A stretch of DNA of 64,000 nt from an uncultured Paracoccaceae bacterium (GTDB lineage Bacteria > Pseudomonadota > Alphaproteobacteria > Rhodobacterales > Rhodobacteraceae): NCBI GenBank assembly GCA_945952025.1, contig CAMFGW010000003.1, forward strand, positions 62,001 to 126,000, written 5' to 3'. The translations under genes and the position numbers were made by a program. The first letter of the stretch is position 1, and every line of letters starts with the position of its first letter. Positions 37,287 through 45,862 of the stretch are shown piece after piece. A model generated the notes under the pieces. That model worked only from the letters and a program-made list of their open reading frames with translations, was not told the DNA's origin and made no database searches.

Positions 37287-38150
37287 ATGAAGCCCCAGCA
37301 CCCCGAAACCGCCGCCCCGGATGATGCCGATGCGCGCCGCGCCGTGGCGCCGGTCGTGTGCTATCCGGCCGATTCCGTGGCGCGGCCCGATAGGGCGGTC
37401 CTGGCGCGGCTCAGGACCGGGCTGACGCTCACCGACCGCATCACCGTGCCCCCGCGCGAGGCGCGCGCCTTCCGGGTGCCCAGGGGACATGTCTTTCACA
37501 TCCTCAGCCACGAGGGGCCGCAGGTCGGCGATCTGAACCTGTGGAATGCCGCCGATCTGGGCGAGAGGTTCTATTCCGGCAAGACCCGCGCGCTGCATGG
37601 CACGCACCTGTCGACGGGCGACCGAATGTGGTCGAGCTTGCCCCGTCTGCGGCCTCTGGCGACGATCATCGGCGACAGCCTGGACTGGTATGGGTTCGAC
37701 GCGCATGGCTGTTCGGTCCATGACGTGATCGGCACGCGCTGCGATCCCTTTACGCACCGGCTTCTGTCGGGGGACGATTACCACCATTGCTGCCATTCGA
37801 ACCTGACGCGCGCGCTTGCGGCCGAGACGGGCCTGTCCCTGGCCGAGGCAGAGGCTCATGTGCATGACGTGCTCAACGTCTTCATGTGCACCGGCTTCTC
37901 GCGCGAGACGGGGCAATATGTGATGAAGGCCAGCCCCGTGCGCCCCGGCGACCGGCTGGAGTTTCTGGCCGACATGGATCTTCTGGGGGCGCTGTCGGCC
38001 TGTCCGGGGGGCGATTGTTCGTCGGAACATTCCTCTGACGTGGCCGTCTGCCACCCGCTGGTGGTCGAGGTCTTCCGCCCGGCCGAAGGTGCGCTTCAGG
38101 GTTGGCCCTGGGTCGGGCCCAACGCCTATGACCGGACGCACGGCGCCTGA
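37287..38150 (+). CDS. DUF1989 family protein (urea carboxylase-associated type)
   Basis: This 287-aa protein belongs to the DUF1989 family, related to urea carboxylase-associated proteins and carboxyguanidine deiminase subunits. Recognisable parts: VPPREARAFRVPRGHVFHIL, GDLNLWNAADLGERFYSGKT, DHCC-like stretch DYHHCCHSNLTRAL, VFMCTGFSRETGQYVM and the Cys/Asp-rich CPGGDCSSEHSSD followed by CHPL. The conserved Cys and acidic residues suggest a metal- or thiol-based catalytic site. No urea carboxylase gene is nearby, so the substrate is open. It faces the SHMT-like gene across repeat copy 2. Confidence 0.85.
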   Translation: MKPQHPETAAPDDADARRAVAPVVCYPADSVARPDRAVLARLRTGLTLTDRITVPPREARAFRVPRGHVFHILSHEGPQVGDLNLWNAADLGERFYSGKTRALHGTHLSTGDRMWSSLPRLRPLATIIGDSLDWYGFDAHGCSVHDVIGTRCDPFTHRLLSGDDYHHCCHSNLTRALAAETGLSLAEAEAHVHDVLNVFMCTGFSRETGQYVMKASPVRPGDRLEFLADMDLLGALSACPGGDCSSEHSSDVAVCHPLVVEVFRPAEGALQGWPWVGPNAYDRTHGA

Positions 38151-38169
38151 CCGGGGCATTTCGGCCCGG

Positions 38170-38389
38170 GTGGCAGGGGCCGTTGACCCTGCCATGCGAA
38201 GGCTTTGCCTTTTGTCCCCGCCGATGGCCCAAAGGCCATCGGCCAGCGCCTGCCCCGCCATCGGCGGGCGCTATGCGCCCACCGGGGCAGGCGCTGGCCT
38301 TTGTGGGTTCAGGACATCAGCGGTCCAGCGGAACCGTTTCGCTGCGGGCGAGGAAACGCGATGCGGTTCCTTTTCCCGCCCGGCCCGGC
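38170..38389 (+). repeat. Structured dispersed repeat, copy 2 (220 bp)
   Basis: This is copy 2, between the convergent DUF1989 and SHMT-like genes. Stem I: TGGCAGGG (38171-38178)/CCCTGCCA (38187-38194). Stem II: GCCGATGGCC/GGCCATCGGC around 38220-38242. Stem III outer arms at 38241-38257 and 38283-38299 are a perfect 17-bp match, enclosing GGGCGC-TAT-GCGCCC (38266-38280). Stem IV: GGAAACGC region near 38352. The copy ends CCGGCCCGGC. It shares the same order of elements with copies 1 and 3. Confidence 0.9.
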
Positions 38390-38399
38390 GACGGGCGCC

Positions 38400-39719
38400 T
38401 CAGGCCGTGACGTAGTGCAGCCCGCTGAAGGTCCGCCGCCAGTCCGCGACTTCGGGCGCAAGGGCCGCCGGGTCGTTCGAGCGAAGCGCCTGGGCGATCA
38501 GCCGAGCCATGCGGGGCGCGTCAGCCTCGGTCACGCCCCGGCGCACCAGTTCCGGCGTGCCGATCCGAAGCCCGTTCAGGTCGCCCATCACTTCGGCGAT
38601 CGGCAGGCCGATGCCGCAGGCAAGGAACCCCGCCTGCCGCAGCGTCTTTGACGCCGCCTGACCGCCGCCGAAGGCTGCGGCTTCCAGCGCGAACTGGTGC
38701 GATTCGGTCGCGCCCTTCGGTCCGGCGAAAAGCGGCATCCCCTCGGCGGCCAGTGCCCCCGCCAGCGCCTTCGCGACGGAGATCATCTTGGCCGCATAGG
38801 CCTGCCCCATGTCGCGCCAATCCAGAAGCGATAGGGCGAGCGCCGCCACACGGCCCGCATCGAAGTTCGCGGTCATCCCCGGAAAGGCAATGCGGTCGAT
38901 CCGCTCGGCGATGGCCTGGTCGCGCGTCACGATCAGCCCGCCAGCCGGGCCGCCAAGGCTCTTGTAGGTCGACATGGTCATCAGGTGCGCGCCCTCGTCG
39001 AGCGGGTTCGGCCAGGCCTTGCCGGCAATGATGCCGCACTGGTGCGCCGCGTCGAATAGGACATGCGCGCCCACCTGATCGGCGATAGCGCGGATGGCGC
39101 GGACCGGGTGGGGGTGCAGGTTCAGCGAGCCGCCGATGGTGATGATGCGGGGGCGGACGCGCCTTGCCAGCGCCTCCAGCGCCGCAAGGTCGACGGTGTA
39201 GCCGTCGGCGTCGACCGGGGCCGCGTGCGTCGTCAGCCCGTAAAGCCCCGCGCAACCCGCCGCATGGTGGGTGACGTGGCCCCCGACCGAGCCCGGGGGC
39301 GCGATGATCGCGTCGCCGGGTTTGGCCAGCGCCATGAAGCCGTAAAGGTTCGCCATGGCGCCGGAAAAGACCCGCACCTCGGCATAGGTCGCGGCAAAGA
39401 CCTCGCAGGCGAGTTGGGTGGCGATGACCTCGATTTCCTCGATCGCCTCGAGCCCCATTTCGTACTTGTCGCCGGGATGGCCGAGCGAGGGGCGGGTGCC
39501 GAGCCCGCGCGCCTGGGCTGCCTCGGCGCGCGGCGACATGACGTTTGTCGCCGGGTTCAGGTTGAAGCAGTCGCGGTCGTGGGTTTGCAGGTTCTGGACG
39601 ATCATCGCCTCGATCCGGTCGGCGACACGGGGGGACGGCGCCCCGGCGGTCTCGGCCGCGATGCGGTCGATCAGCGCGCGCGGGCCTTTCGCGGCCCAGG
39701 GAAGTGCGTAACGGTTCAT
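38400..39719 (-). CDS. SHMT-like PLP-dependent enzyme
   Basis: This 439-aa fold-type I PLP enzyme is related to serine hydroxymethyltransferase. Hallmarks: [70 protein letters not shown] (PLP Asp/His) and [16 protein letters not shown] with the PLP lysine. In classical GlyA the lysine follows a His in T-T-H-K-T; here it follows a Tyr, so it is probably not the housekeeping GlyA. Candidates include alpha-methylserine hydroxymethyltransferase or a related aldolase, unproven. Its start overlaps the deoD stop (39716-39719). Confidence 0.8.
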   Translation of the reverse strand: MNRYALPWAAKGPRALIDRIAAETAGAPSPRVADRIEAMIVQNLQTHDRDCFNLNPATNVMSPRAEAAQARGLGTRPSLGHPGDKYEMGLEAIEEIEVIATQLACEVFAATYAEVRVFSGAMANLYGFMALAKPGDAIIAPPGSVGGHVTHHAAGCAGLYGLTTHAAPVDADGYTVDLAALEALARRVRPRIITIGGSLNLHPHPVRAIRAIADQVGAHVLFDAAHQCGIIAGKAWPNPLDEGAHLMTMSTYKSLGGPAGGLIVTRDQAIAERIDRIAFPGMTANFDAGRVAALALSLLDWRDMGQAYAAKMISVAKALAGALAAEGMPLFAGPKGATESHQFALEAAAFGGGQAASKTLRQAGFLACGIGLPIAEVMGDLNGLRIGTPELVRRGVTEADAPRMARLIAQALRSNDPAALAPEVADWRRTFSGLHYVTA

Positions 39720-40423
39720 CTCGCAAGCCCCGCAGTGAGTGCGATTTCCACCATGTCGCCGAACGACCGTTCGCGGTCTTCCGCCGGCAGCGCCTCGTGC
39801 GTCAGGAGGTGGTCGGAAATGGTCAGGACCGCGAGTGCACGGGCGCCGTGGCGGGCGGCGACAGCGTAAAGCTCGGCCGCCTCCATCTCGACGCAGAGGC
39901 AGCGGTGGCGTTGCAGGACCTCGGTCAGGTCGGGGCGTTCGTCATAGAAGACGTCGGAGGAATAGATGCCGCCGACATGGGTGCGCGCGCCCTTCGCCCG
40001 CGCCGCCGTCACCGCAGCCTCGAGCAGGCCATAGTCGGCGGCGGGCGCGAAGTTCAACTCGCGGAAGATGCCCTTCGAGGGGGTGGAGAGCGTCGAAGAG
40101 GTCATGGCGATGACAATGTCGCGGACCTTGATGTCGGGCTGCATGGCGCCGGCCGAGCCGATGCGGATCAGGGTCTTGGCGCCATAGTCGCGGATCAGCT
40201 CGTTGGCATAGATCGACATCGAAGCCATGCCCATGCCAGAGCCATGGATCGTCACGCGCTTGCCCTTCCAGGTGCCGGTATAGCCCAGCATCCCCCGCAC
40301 CTGATTGACGCACACCGCATCCTTCAGGAAGGTTTCCGCCGCCCAGCGCGCCCGGTAGGGGTCGCCGGGCAAGAGCACGGTTTCGGCGATCTCGCCGGGC
40401 TTGGCGCCGATATGGACGGTCAT
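39716..40423 (-). CDS. deoD: DeoD-type purine nucleoside phosphorylase
   Basis: This 235-aa phosphorylase splits purine (deoxy)ribonucleosides with phosphate to base and (deoxy)ribose-1-P. Family signatures: [65 protein letters not shown] and [14 protein letters not shown] followed by the catalytic Asp in TISDHL. It overlaps the downstream SHMT-like gene by four bases (ATGA). With the nucleoside ABC importer at 50-55 kb it gives a plausible salvage route. Confidence 0.95.
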   Translation of the reverse strand: MTVHIGAKPGEIAETVLLPGDPYRARWAAETFLKDAVCVNQVRGMLGYTGTWKGKRVTIHGSGMGMASMSIYANELIRDYGAKTLIRIGSAGAMQPDIKVRDIVIAMTSSTLSTPSKGIFRELNFAPAADYGLLEAAVTAARAKGARTHVGGIYSSDVFYDERPDLTEVLQRHRCLCVEMEAAELYAVAARHGARALAVLTISDHLLTHEALPAEDRERSFGDMVEIALTAGLAR

Positions 40424-40565
40424 CTGGGCCTCCTTGGTCTGGTGAGACTAGCCGGGGGGCGGCGGAAGGCAAGTGGCAAGGAGGCGCTTGCCGCCCACGA
40501 CTGACCGGGGTTGTGCCCCTGCTTCCCGGCGCTTATGCGCGGTGGGCTGATACCCGGGGGACGCC

Positions 40566-40862
40566 ATGAGCGACGACGATTATGTCTATGACGAAGCGAC
40601 CGGCGAATGGCGGCCGGCCTCGGCGCTTGCGGCAGAGGCGGCTGCGGCCCGAGCGACGCGGGATGCGGCGGGCAATCTGCTGGCTGATGGCGATCAGGTG
40701 GTGCTGGTCAAGGACCTGAAGGTCAAGGGCACCTCGACCACGCTCAAGCAGGGCACGGTGATCCGCTCGATCCGCCTGACCGACACCCCCGAGGAGATCG
40801 ACTGCCGTCACGACACGATCAAGGGGCTCGTGTTGCGCACCGAGTTCGTGCGCAAGCGGTAG
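40566..40862 (+). CDS. YjdM/PhnA-type protein without zinc ribbon (98 aa)
   Basis: This 98-aa protein matches the C-terminal domain of YjdM (formerly PhnA): VLVKDLKVKGTSTTLKQGTV, then IRLTDTPEEIDCRHDTIKGL and VLRTEFVRKR. Full-length YjdM starts with a four-Cys zinc ribbon; here the N-terminus is YVYDEATGEWRPASALAAEA, with no cysteines, so the ribbon is replaced or lost. Despite the old name, a role in alkylphosphonate breakdown is not established. It converges with ecm, separated only by a 12-bp tandem repeat. Confidence 0.85.
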   Translation: MSDDDYVYDEATGEWRPASALAAEAAAARATRDAAGNLLADGDQVVLVKDLKVKGTSTTLKQGTVIRSIRLTDTPEEIDCRHDTIKGLVLRTEFVRKR

Positions 40863-40895
40863 GCCGCCCCTCAGGCCGCCCCTCAGGCCGCCCCT
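40861..40895. repeat. 12-bp tandem repeat (three units) between yjdM-like and ecm stops
   Basis: AGGCCGCCCCTC occurs at 40861-40872 and 40873-40884, with a third, nearly complete unit at 40885-40895. The array fills the whole space between two convergent stop codons (TAG at 40860-40862 and ecm TAG at 40894-40896 on the minus strand). Confidence 0.92.
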
Positions 40896-42879
40896 AGGCA
40901 GCCTGCGCCGGGTCGGCCAGCGCCACGATGTCGGCCATGATGCGGTTCAGCTCGAAATCCTTGGGCGTGTAGACGCGCGCGATGCCGGCCTTGCGGAGGG
41001 CGGCGGCGTCTTCGTCCGGGATGATGCCGCCGACCACGACGGGGATGTGGGCAAGGCCCGCGGCCTTCATGCGCTCCATCACCTCGGCCAGAAGCGGCAG
41101 GTGGCTGCCGGACAGGATCGACAGGCCGACGACATGGGCGCCCTCGGCCTCGGCCCGTTCGACGATTTCGGCGGGGGTCAGGCGGATGCCGTCGTAGGTG
41201 ATGGCCATGCCGCAGTCGCGGGCGCGGGCGGCGATCTGTTCGGCGCCGTTCGAATGGCCGTCAAGGCCGGGCTTGCCGACAAGGAAGGTCAGCCGGCGGC
41301 CAAGCCGGGTCGAGGCGCGGTCGACGGCGGCGCGCAGGTCGTCCAGGCCCTCGGTCCGGTTCGAGGGGCTTTTCGCAACGCCGGTCGGGCCGCGATATTC
41401 GCCGTGGACCTGGCGCATGACGCCGGCCCATTCGCCGGTCGTAACCCCGGCCTTCGCAGCGGCAACCGAGGCGGGCATGACGTTTTCGCCCTTTTCCGCC
41501 GCCTGTTTCAGGGCCGCGAGCGCCGCCGTCACCGCCGCCGCGTCGCGCCCCTTGCGCCAGGCGGTCAGGCGGGCGATCTGGTCAGCCTCGACCGCCGGGT
41601 CAACCGTCAGGATGGCGCCGTCGCCCGCCGTCAGGGGCGAAGGCTCGCCCGCCTGCCAGCGGTTGACGCCGACCACCACCGTCTCGTTCGCCTCGATCCG
41701 GGCAATGCGGGCGGCGTTCGCCTCGACCAGGCGCGCCTTCATGTATTCGATGGCGGCGATGGCGCCGCCCATGTCGTCCAGGACCTTCAGCTCTGCCCGC
41801 GCGCCGTCCTTCAGTTCGGCCACCTTGCGCTCGATTGCCGGATTGCCGTCGAAGAGGTCATCGAACTCCAGAAGGTCAGTCTCGTAGGCCAGGATCTGCT
41901 GCATCCGAAGCGACCATTGCTGGTCCCAGGGGCGCGGAAGCCCCAGCGCCTCGTTCCAGGCCGGAAGCTGCACCGCGCGGGCGCGGGCGTTTTTCGACAG
42001 CGTGACGGCAAGCATTTCCAGAAGGATGCGGTAGACGTTGTTTTCCGGCTGCTGTTCGGTCAGGCCCAGCGAGTTGACCTGCACGCCGTAACGGAAGCGG
42101 CGGAAACGTTCGTCGGCGATGCCGTAGCGGTCGCGGCAGATCTCGTCCCAAAGCTCGGTGAAGGCGCGCATCTTGCACAGTTCGGTCACGAAGCGGACGC
42201 CCGCGTTCACGAAGAAGCTGATGCGCCCGACCATCGCCGGGAAGTCCTTGTCCGCCACCTTGCCCTTCAGGTCGTCCAGAACCGCGATGCCGGTCGCAAG
42301 CGCGAAGGCCAGTTCCTGTTCCGGCGTCGCACCAGCCTCTTGCAGGTGGTAGGAACAGACGTTCATCGGGTTCCATTTCGGCAGGGTCTTCGCCGTATAG
42401 GCCGCCACGTCGGTGATCATCCTCAGCGACGGTTTCGGCGGGCAGATGTAGGTCCCGCGCGAGAGGTATTCCTTGATGATGTCGTTCTGGACCGTGCCCT
42501 GCAGCGCCGAGATGTCCGCGCCCTGTTCTTCGGCCACCGCGACATAGAGCGCCAGGAGCCAGGGCGCGGTCGCGTTGATGGTCATCGAGGTGTTCATCTG
42601 CTCAAGCGGGATATCCGCGAACAGCGCGCGCATGTCGCCCAGATGGCTGACCGGCACGCCCACCTTGCCGACCTCGCCCCGTGCGCGGGGGTCGTCGCTG
42701 TCATAGCCGGTCTGCGTGGGCAGGTCGAAGGCGACCGACAGGCCGGTCTGCCCCTTGGCGAGGTTGGCGCGATAGAGCGCGTTCGACTTTTCCGCCGTCG
42801 AGTGGCCGGCATAGGTGCGGAAGAGCCAGGGCTTTTCGCTGGTCGTTACAGCGGGGACGGCGGCGGGGGCGCTGGTCAT
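40894..42879 (-). CDS. ecm: Ethylmalonyl-CoA mutase
   Basis: This 661-aa adenosylcobalamin-dependent mutase rearranges (2R)-ethylmalonyl-CoA to methylsuccinyl-CoA. The TIM-barrel catalytic domain starts PWLFRTYAGHSTAEKSNALY and contains FDLPTQTGYDSDDPRARGEV and QGTVQNDIIKEYLSRGTYIC. The C-terminal B12 domain has GLDGHSNGAEQIA (base-off His), GLSILSGSHLPL and PVVVGGIIPDED. Methylmalonyl-CoA mutases are close relatives; the single-chain length and the presence of ccr, mch and mcl2 nearby favour Ecm. It is divergent from the PlsB-like gene. Confidence 0.93.
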   Translation of the reverse strand: MTSAPAAVPAVTTSEKPWLFRTYAGHSTAEKSNALYRANLAKGQTGLSVAFDLPTQTGYDSDDPRARGEVGKVGVPVSHLGDMRALFADIPLEQMNTSMTINATAPWLLALYVAVAEEQGADISALQGTVQNDIIKEYLSRGTYICPPKPSLRMITDVAAYTAKTLPKWNPMNVCSYHLQEAGATPEQELAFALATGIAVLDDLKGKVADKDFPAMVGRISFFVNAGVRFVTELCKMRAFTELWDEICRDRYGIADERFRRFRYGVQVNSLGLTEQQPENNVYRILLEMLAVTLSKNARARAVQLPAWNEALGLPRPWDQQWSLRMQQILAYETDLLEFDDLFDGNPAIERKVAELKDGARAELKVLDDMGGAIAAIEYMKARLVEANAARIARIEANETVVVGVNRWQAGEPSPLTAGDGAILTVDPAVEADQIARLTAWRKGRDAAAVTAALAALKQAAEKGENVMPASVAAAKAGVTTGEWAGVMRQVHGEYRGPTGVAKSPSNRTEGLDDLRAAVDRASTRLGRRLTFLVGKPGLDGHSNGAEQIAARARDCGMAITYDGIRLTPAEIVERAEAEGAHVVGLSILSGSHLPLLAEVMERMKAAGLAHIPVVVGGIIPDEDAAALRKAGIARVYTPKDFELNRIMADIVALADPAQAA

Positions 42880-43025
42880 CGGACGCTCCTTCGGGGGCGA
42901 AACAATCTTTCGTTGGCAAAGGGATATTCGAACGATCCTGCCGGGTCAATTCGCTGCGTTGCGGCATCGGCGGCCGAAAACGGCCCGAGGCTTGGGATTT
43001 TGCCCGGCCCGTGGCATTCAGGGCC

Positions 43026-44432
43026 ATGTTCCGGACGGTCACGCTGCCCCTTTGGCTTCTTGCCCTGATTCTCGCCTTCGCGGCGGTGGCCTTCTTTTCC
43101 CATTTCCTCTTCCCGTCCGTCCGCTGGTTCTTCCGCGGCCGGATGGAGCGTCTGGTCGGGCGGCTGAACGCGCGGCTCGACCGGCCGATCCAGCCCTTCA
43201 AGCTGATGGAACGCCCCGACATGATCGTGCGGCTGACCTACGACCCCAAGGTCTACGAGACGGTCCATGACGAGGCGCAGGCGACGGGCCAGCCGGAAAC
43301 CGTGGTCCTGGAACGCGCGCGGCGCTATGCGGCGGAAATCGTGCCCCGCTTTTCGGCGCGCTTCTATTTCACCTGGGGCATCCGCCTGGCGCGCTGGTTT
43401 TCGCGGCTGATCTACCGGGTCGAGCTGGACGAGAGCAAGCTAGCGCCGATCGACCCGGGCGCGACCGTGGTCTTCGTGATGAACCACCGCTCGAACATGG
43501 ATTACGTGCTGGTGACCTATCTCGCCGCGCAGCGCTCCGCACTCAGCTATGCGGTCGGCGAATGGGCGCGGGTCTGGCCCCTGTCGGGGCTGATCCGGTC
43601 GATGGGCGCCTATTTCATCCGCCGGCGCTCGGACCTGCCGCTTTATCGCCGGGTCCTGTCGCGCTATGTGCAGATGGCAACGGCCGAAGGCGTGACGCAG
43701 GCGATCTTTCCCGAGGGCGGCCTGTCGCTGGACGGGCGGACGGGCGTGCCGAAGCTGGGACTTCTGTCCTACATCGTGCAGACGCCGCGTGATGGGGCGA
43801 GGGATGTGGTCTTTGTGCCCGTCTCGCTCGGCTATGACCGGGTGGTCGAGGATCGCGTCCTTGTCGCCGCGCGTGCCGAGGGGACGCGGCGGTTTCGCGC
43901 GCCCATCCTGCAGATCGCGGCCTTCGTCCTGCGCCACCTCTGGCGCGCGGCGCTGGGCCGGTTTCGCGGCTTCGGCGATGCGGTGGTGCGGTTCGGGACG
44001 CCCATCTCGCTGACCGCGTTCGAGCGGGGGCAGGACGGGGACGTGACGCGCGCGCTTGCGGGGCGGCTGATGGCAGAGATCACGGCGAACATTCCAGTCC
44101 TGTCGGTGCCGCTCGTCTCTGCCGCCTGGGGGGTGGAGGCCCAGACCGACCGCGCGGCGCTGATCGGGCAGGGCACGGCGCTGGCCGAAAGGCTGGCGGC
44201 GGCGGGGGGCGCGCTCCACCTGCCCGAGGGGGGAATCGCGGCCGCCGTCGACCGCACGCTCAGCATCTTCGCCATGCGCCACATGATCGACCGGGACGGC
44301 GAGCAGGTCATACTGCGCGACGCGGCGCGGCCCCTGGTCGACTTCTACGCGGCGTCGGCCTGGCAGATTCTGGATGCAGGCGCAGAAAAAACTGCGCATA
44401 GTCACGGGGATGATGGGGTCGAAACCGTCTGA
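43026..44432 (+). CDS. PlsB-like glycerol-3-phosphate/lysophosphatidate acyltransferase
   Basis: This 468-aa membrane-associated acyltransferase has an N-terminal hydrophobic helix (LPLWLLALILAFAAVAFFSHF). The conserved motifs are NHRSNMDYVLVTYL (HX4D), GAYFIRRRSD, IFPEGGLSLDG and VFVPVSLGYDR. This set fits the PlsB/PlsC superfamily acting in phospholipid synthesis; acyl acceptor and position are not determined. ATG 43026 is the first start after the divergent ecm. It lies 112 bp before ccr on the same strand. Confidence 0.85.
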   Translation: MFRTVTLPLWLLALILAFAAVAFFSHFLFPSVRWFFRGRMERLVGRLNARLDRPIQPFKLMERPDMIVRLTYDPKVYETVHDEAQATGQPETVVLERARRYAAEIVPRFSARFYFTWGIRLARWFSRLIYRVELDESKLAPIDPGATVVFVMNHRSNMDYVLVTYLAAQRSALSYAVGEWARVWPLSGLIRSMGAYFIRRRSDLPLYRRVLSRYVQMATAEGVTQAIFPEGGLSLDGRTGVPKLGLLSYIVQTPRDGARDVVFVPVSLGYDRVVEDRVLVAARAEGTRRFRAPILQIAAFVLRHLWRAALGRFRGFGDAVVRFGTPISLTAFERGQDGDVTRALAGRLMAEITANIPVLSVPLVSAAWGVEAQTDRAALIGQGTALAERLAAAGGALHLPEGGIAAAVDRTLSIFAMRHMIDRDGEQVILRDAARPLVDFYAASAWQILDAGAEKTAHSHGDDGVETV

Positions 44433-44523
44433 CTCGAAACAATATTACAAACGCAGCCGTCCCAGGATTGAAATGTTGCGCGGCCCCTTGTAATTCTACC
44501 GGGAAGCCCGCATAGATTCTGCA

Positions 44524-44534
44524 CTGCGGCAAAA
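44524..44534 (+). promoter_or_regulatory. CTGCGGCAAAA motif upstream of ccr
   Basis: The 11-mer CTGCGGCAAAA ends 10 bases before the ccr start and overlaps its ribosome-binding region (AAAAGGAGAGG). The same 11-mer is found before the mcl2-like gene at 30470-30480. It may be a shared operator of the pathway or a chance match. Confidence 0.35.
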
Positions 44535-44544
44535 GGAGAGGCCG

Positions 44545-45837
44545 ATGGCTTTGGACACGCATCCGGGAATTGCCCCCTACGACGCGCCGGTCAAGGATCT
44601 GTACGAGTTGGGCGAAATGCCCCCGCTCGGCCATGTGCCGAAGCAGATGTATGCCTGGGCCATCCGCCGCGAACGCCATGGCGAGCCCGACGCGGCCATG
44701 CAGGTCGAGGTGGTCGATACCTGGAAGCTCGATTCGAACGAGGTCCTGGTTCTGGTGATGGCGGCGGGCGTCAACTACAACGGCGTCTGGGCAGCGCTCG
44801 GCGTGCCGATCAGCCCCTTCGACGGCCACAAGCAGCCCTACCACATCGCCGGTTCCGACGCCTCTGGCATCGTCTGGGCGGTGGGCGACAAGGTGAAACG
44901 TTGGAAGGTGGGCGACGAGGTGGTCGTCCATTGCAACCAGGACGACGGCGACGACGAGGAATGCAACGGCGGCGACCCGATGTTCTCGCCCACCCAGCGG
45001 ATCTGGGGGTATGAGACGCCGGACGGGTCCTTCAGCCAGTTCACCCGCGTGCAGTCCCAGCAACTCATGCCGCGGCCGAAGCACCTGACCTGGGAAGAAT
45101 CGGCCTGCTACACGCTGACCCTTGCGACCGCCTACCGGATGCTGTTCGGCCACCAGCCGCACGACCTGAAGCCCGGCCAGAACGTGCTTGTGTGGGGTTC
45201 GTCGGGCGGTCTGGGGTCCTATGCGATCCAGCTCATCAACACCGCGGGCGCCAATGCGATCGGCGTCATCTCGGACGAATCGAAGCGCGATTTCGTCATG
45301 GGGCTGGGCGCCAAGGGCGTCATCAACCGCAACGACTTCAAATGCTGGGGGCAGCTGCCCACGGTCAACAGCCAGGAATACAACGACTGGCTGAAAGAGG
45401 CGCGCCGGTTCGGCAAGGCGATCTGGGACATCACCGGCAAGGGCGTGAGTGTCGACATGGTGTTCGAGCACCCCGGCGAGGCGACCTTCCCGGTTTCCAG
45501 CCTGGTCTGCAAGAAGGGCGGCATGGTCGTCATCTGCGCCGGCACCAGCGGCTTCAACTGCACCTTCGACGTGCGCTACATGTGGATGCACCAGAAGCGC
45601 CTGCAGGGCAGCCACTTCGCCCACCTCAAGCAGGCGTCGGCGGCCAACAAGCTGATGATCGAGCGCAGGCTCGACCCCTGCATGTCCGAGGTATTCCCCT
45701 GGGCCGAGATCCCGCAGGCGCACATGCTGATGCGCACCAACAAGCACAAGCCGGGGAACATGGCCGTCCTGGTGCAGGCGCCGCGCACCGGGCTCAGGAC
45801 GTTCGAGGATGCGCTGGAGGCCGGTCGCGAGCGCTGA
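44545..45837 (+). CDS. ccr: Crotonyl-CoA carboxylase/reductase
   Basis: This 430-aa NADPH-dependent enzyme reductively carboxylates crotonyl-CoA to (2S)-ethylmalonyl-CoA, the committing step of the ethylmalonyl-CoA pathway. It is a medium-chain dehydrogenase/reductase: YDAPVKDLYELGEMPPLGHV, GVNYNGVWAALGVPISPFDG (conserved Asn of the CO2/substrate pocket), ESACYTLTLATAYRML, NADPH loop LVWGSSGGLGSYAIQLIN (about 214-231) and the characteristic GSHFAHLKQASAANKLM. AGGAGAGG precedes the ATG. The length matches known Ccr proteins. Confidence 0.97.
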   Translation: MALDTHPGIAPYDAPVKDLYELGEMPPLGHVPKQMYAWAIRRERHGEPDAAMQVEVVDTWKLDSNEVLVLVMAAGVNYNGVWAALGVPISPFDGHKQPYHIAGSDASGIVWAVGDKVKRWKVGDEVVVHCNQDDGDDEECNGGDPMFSPTQRIWGYETPDGSFSQFTRVQSQQLMPRPKHLTWEESACYTLTLATAYRMLFGHQPHDLKPGQNVLVWGSSGGLGSYAIQLINTAGANAIGVISDESKRDFVMGLGAKGVINRNDFKCWGQLPTVNSQEYNDWLKEARRFGKAIWDITGKGVSVDMVFEHPGEATFPVSSLVCKKGGMVVICAGTSGFNCTFDVRYMWMHQKRLQGSHFAHLKQASAANKLMIERRLDPCMSEVFPWAEIPQAHMLMRTNKHKPGNMAVLVQAPRTGLRTFEDALEAGRER

Positions 45838-45862
45838 GGGGCGCCAGACTTGGGAAAAAATG

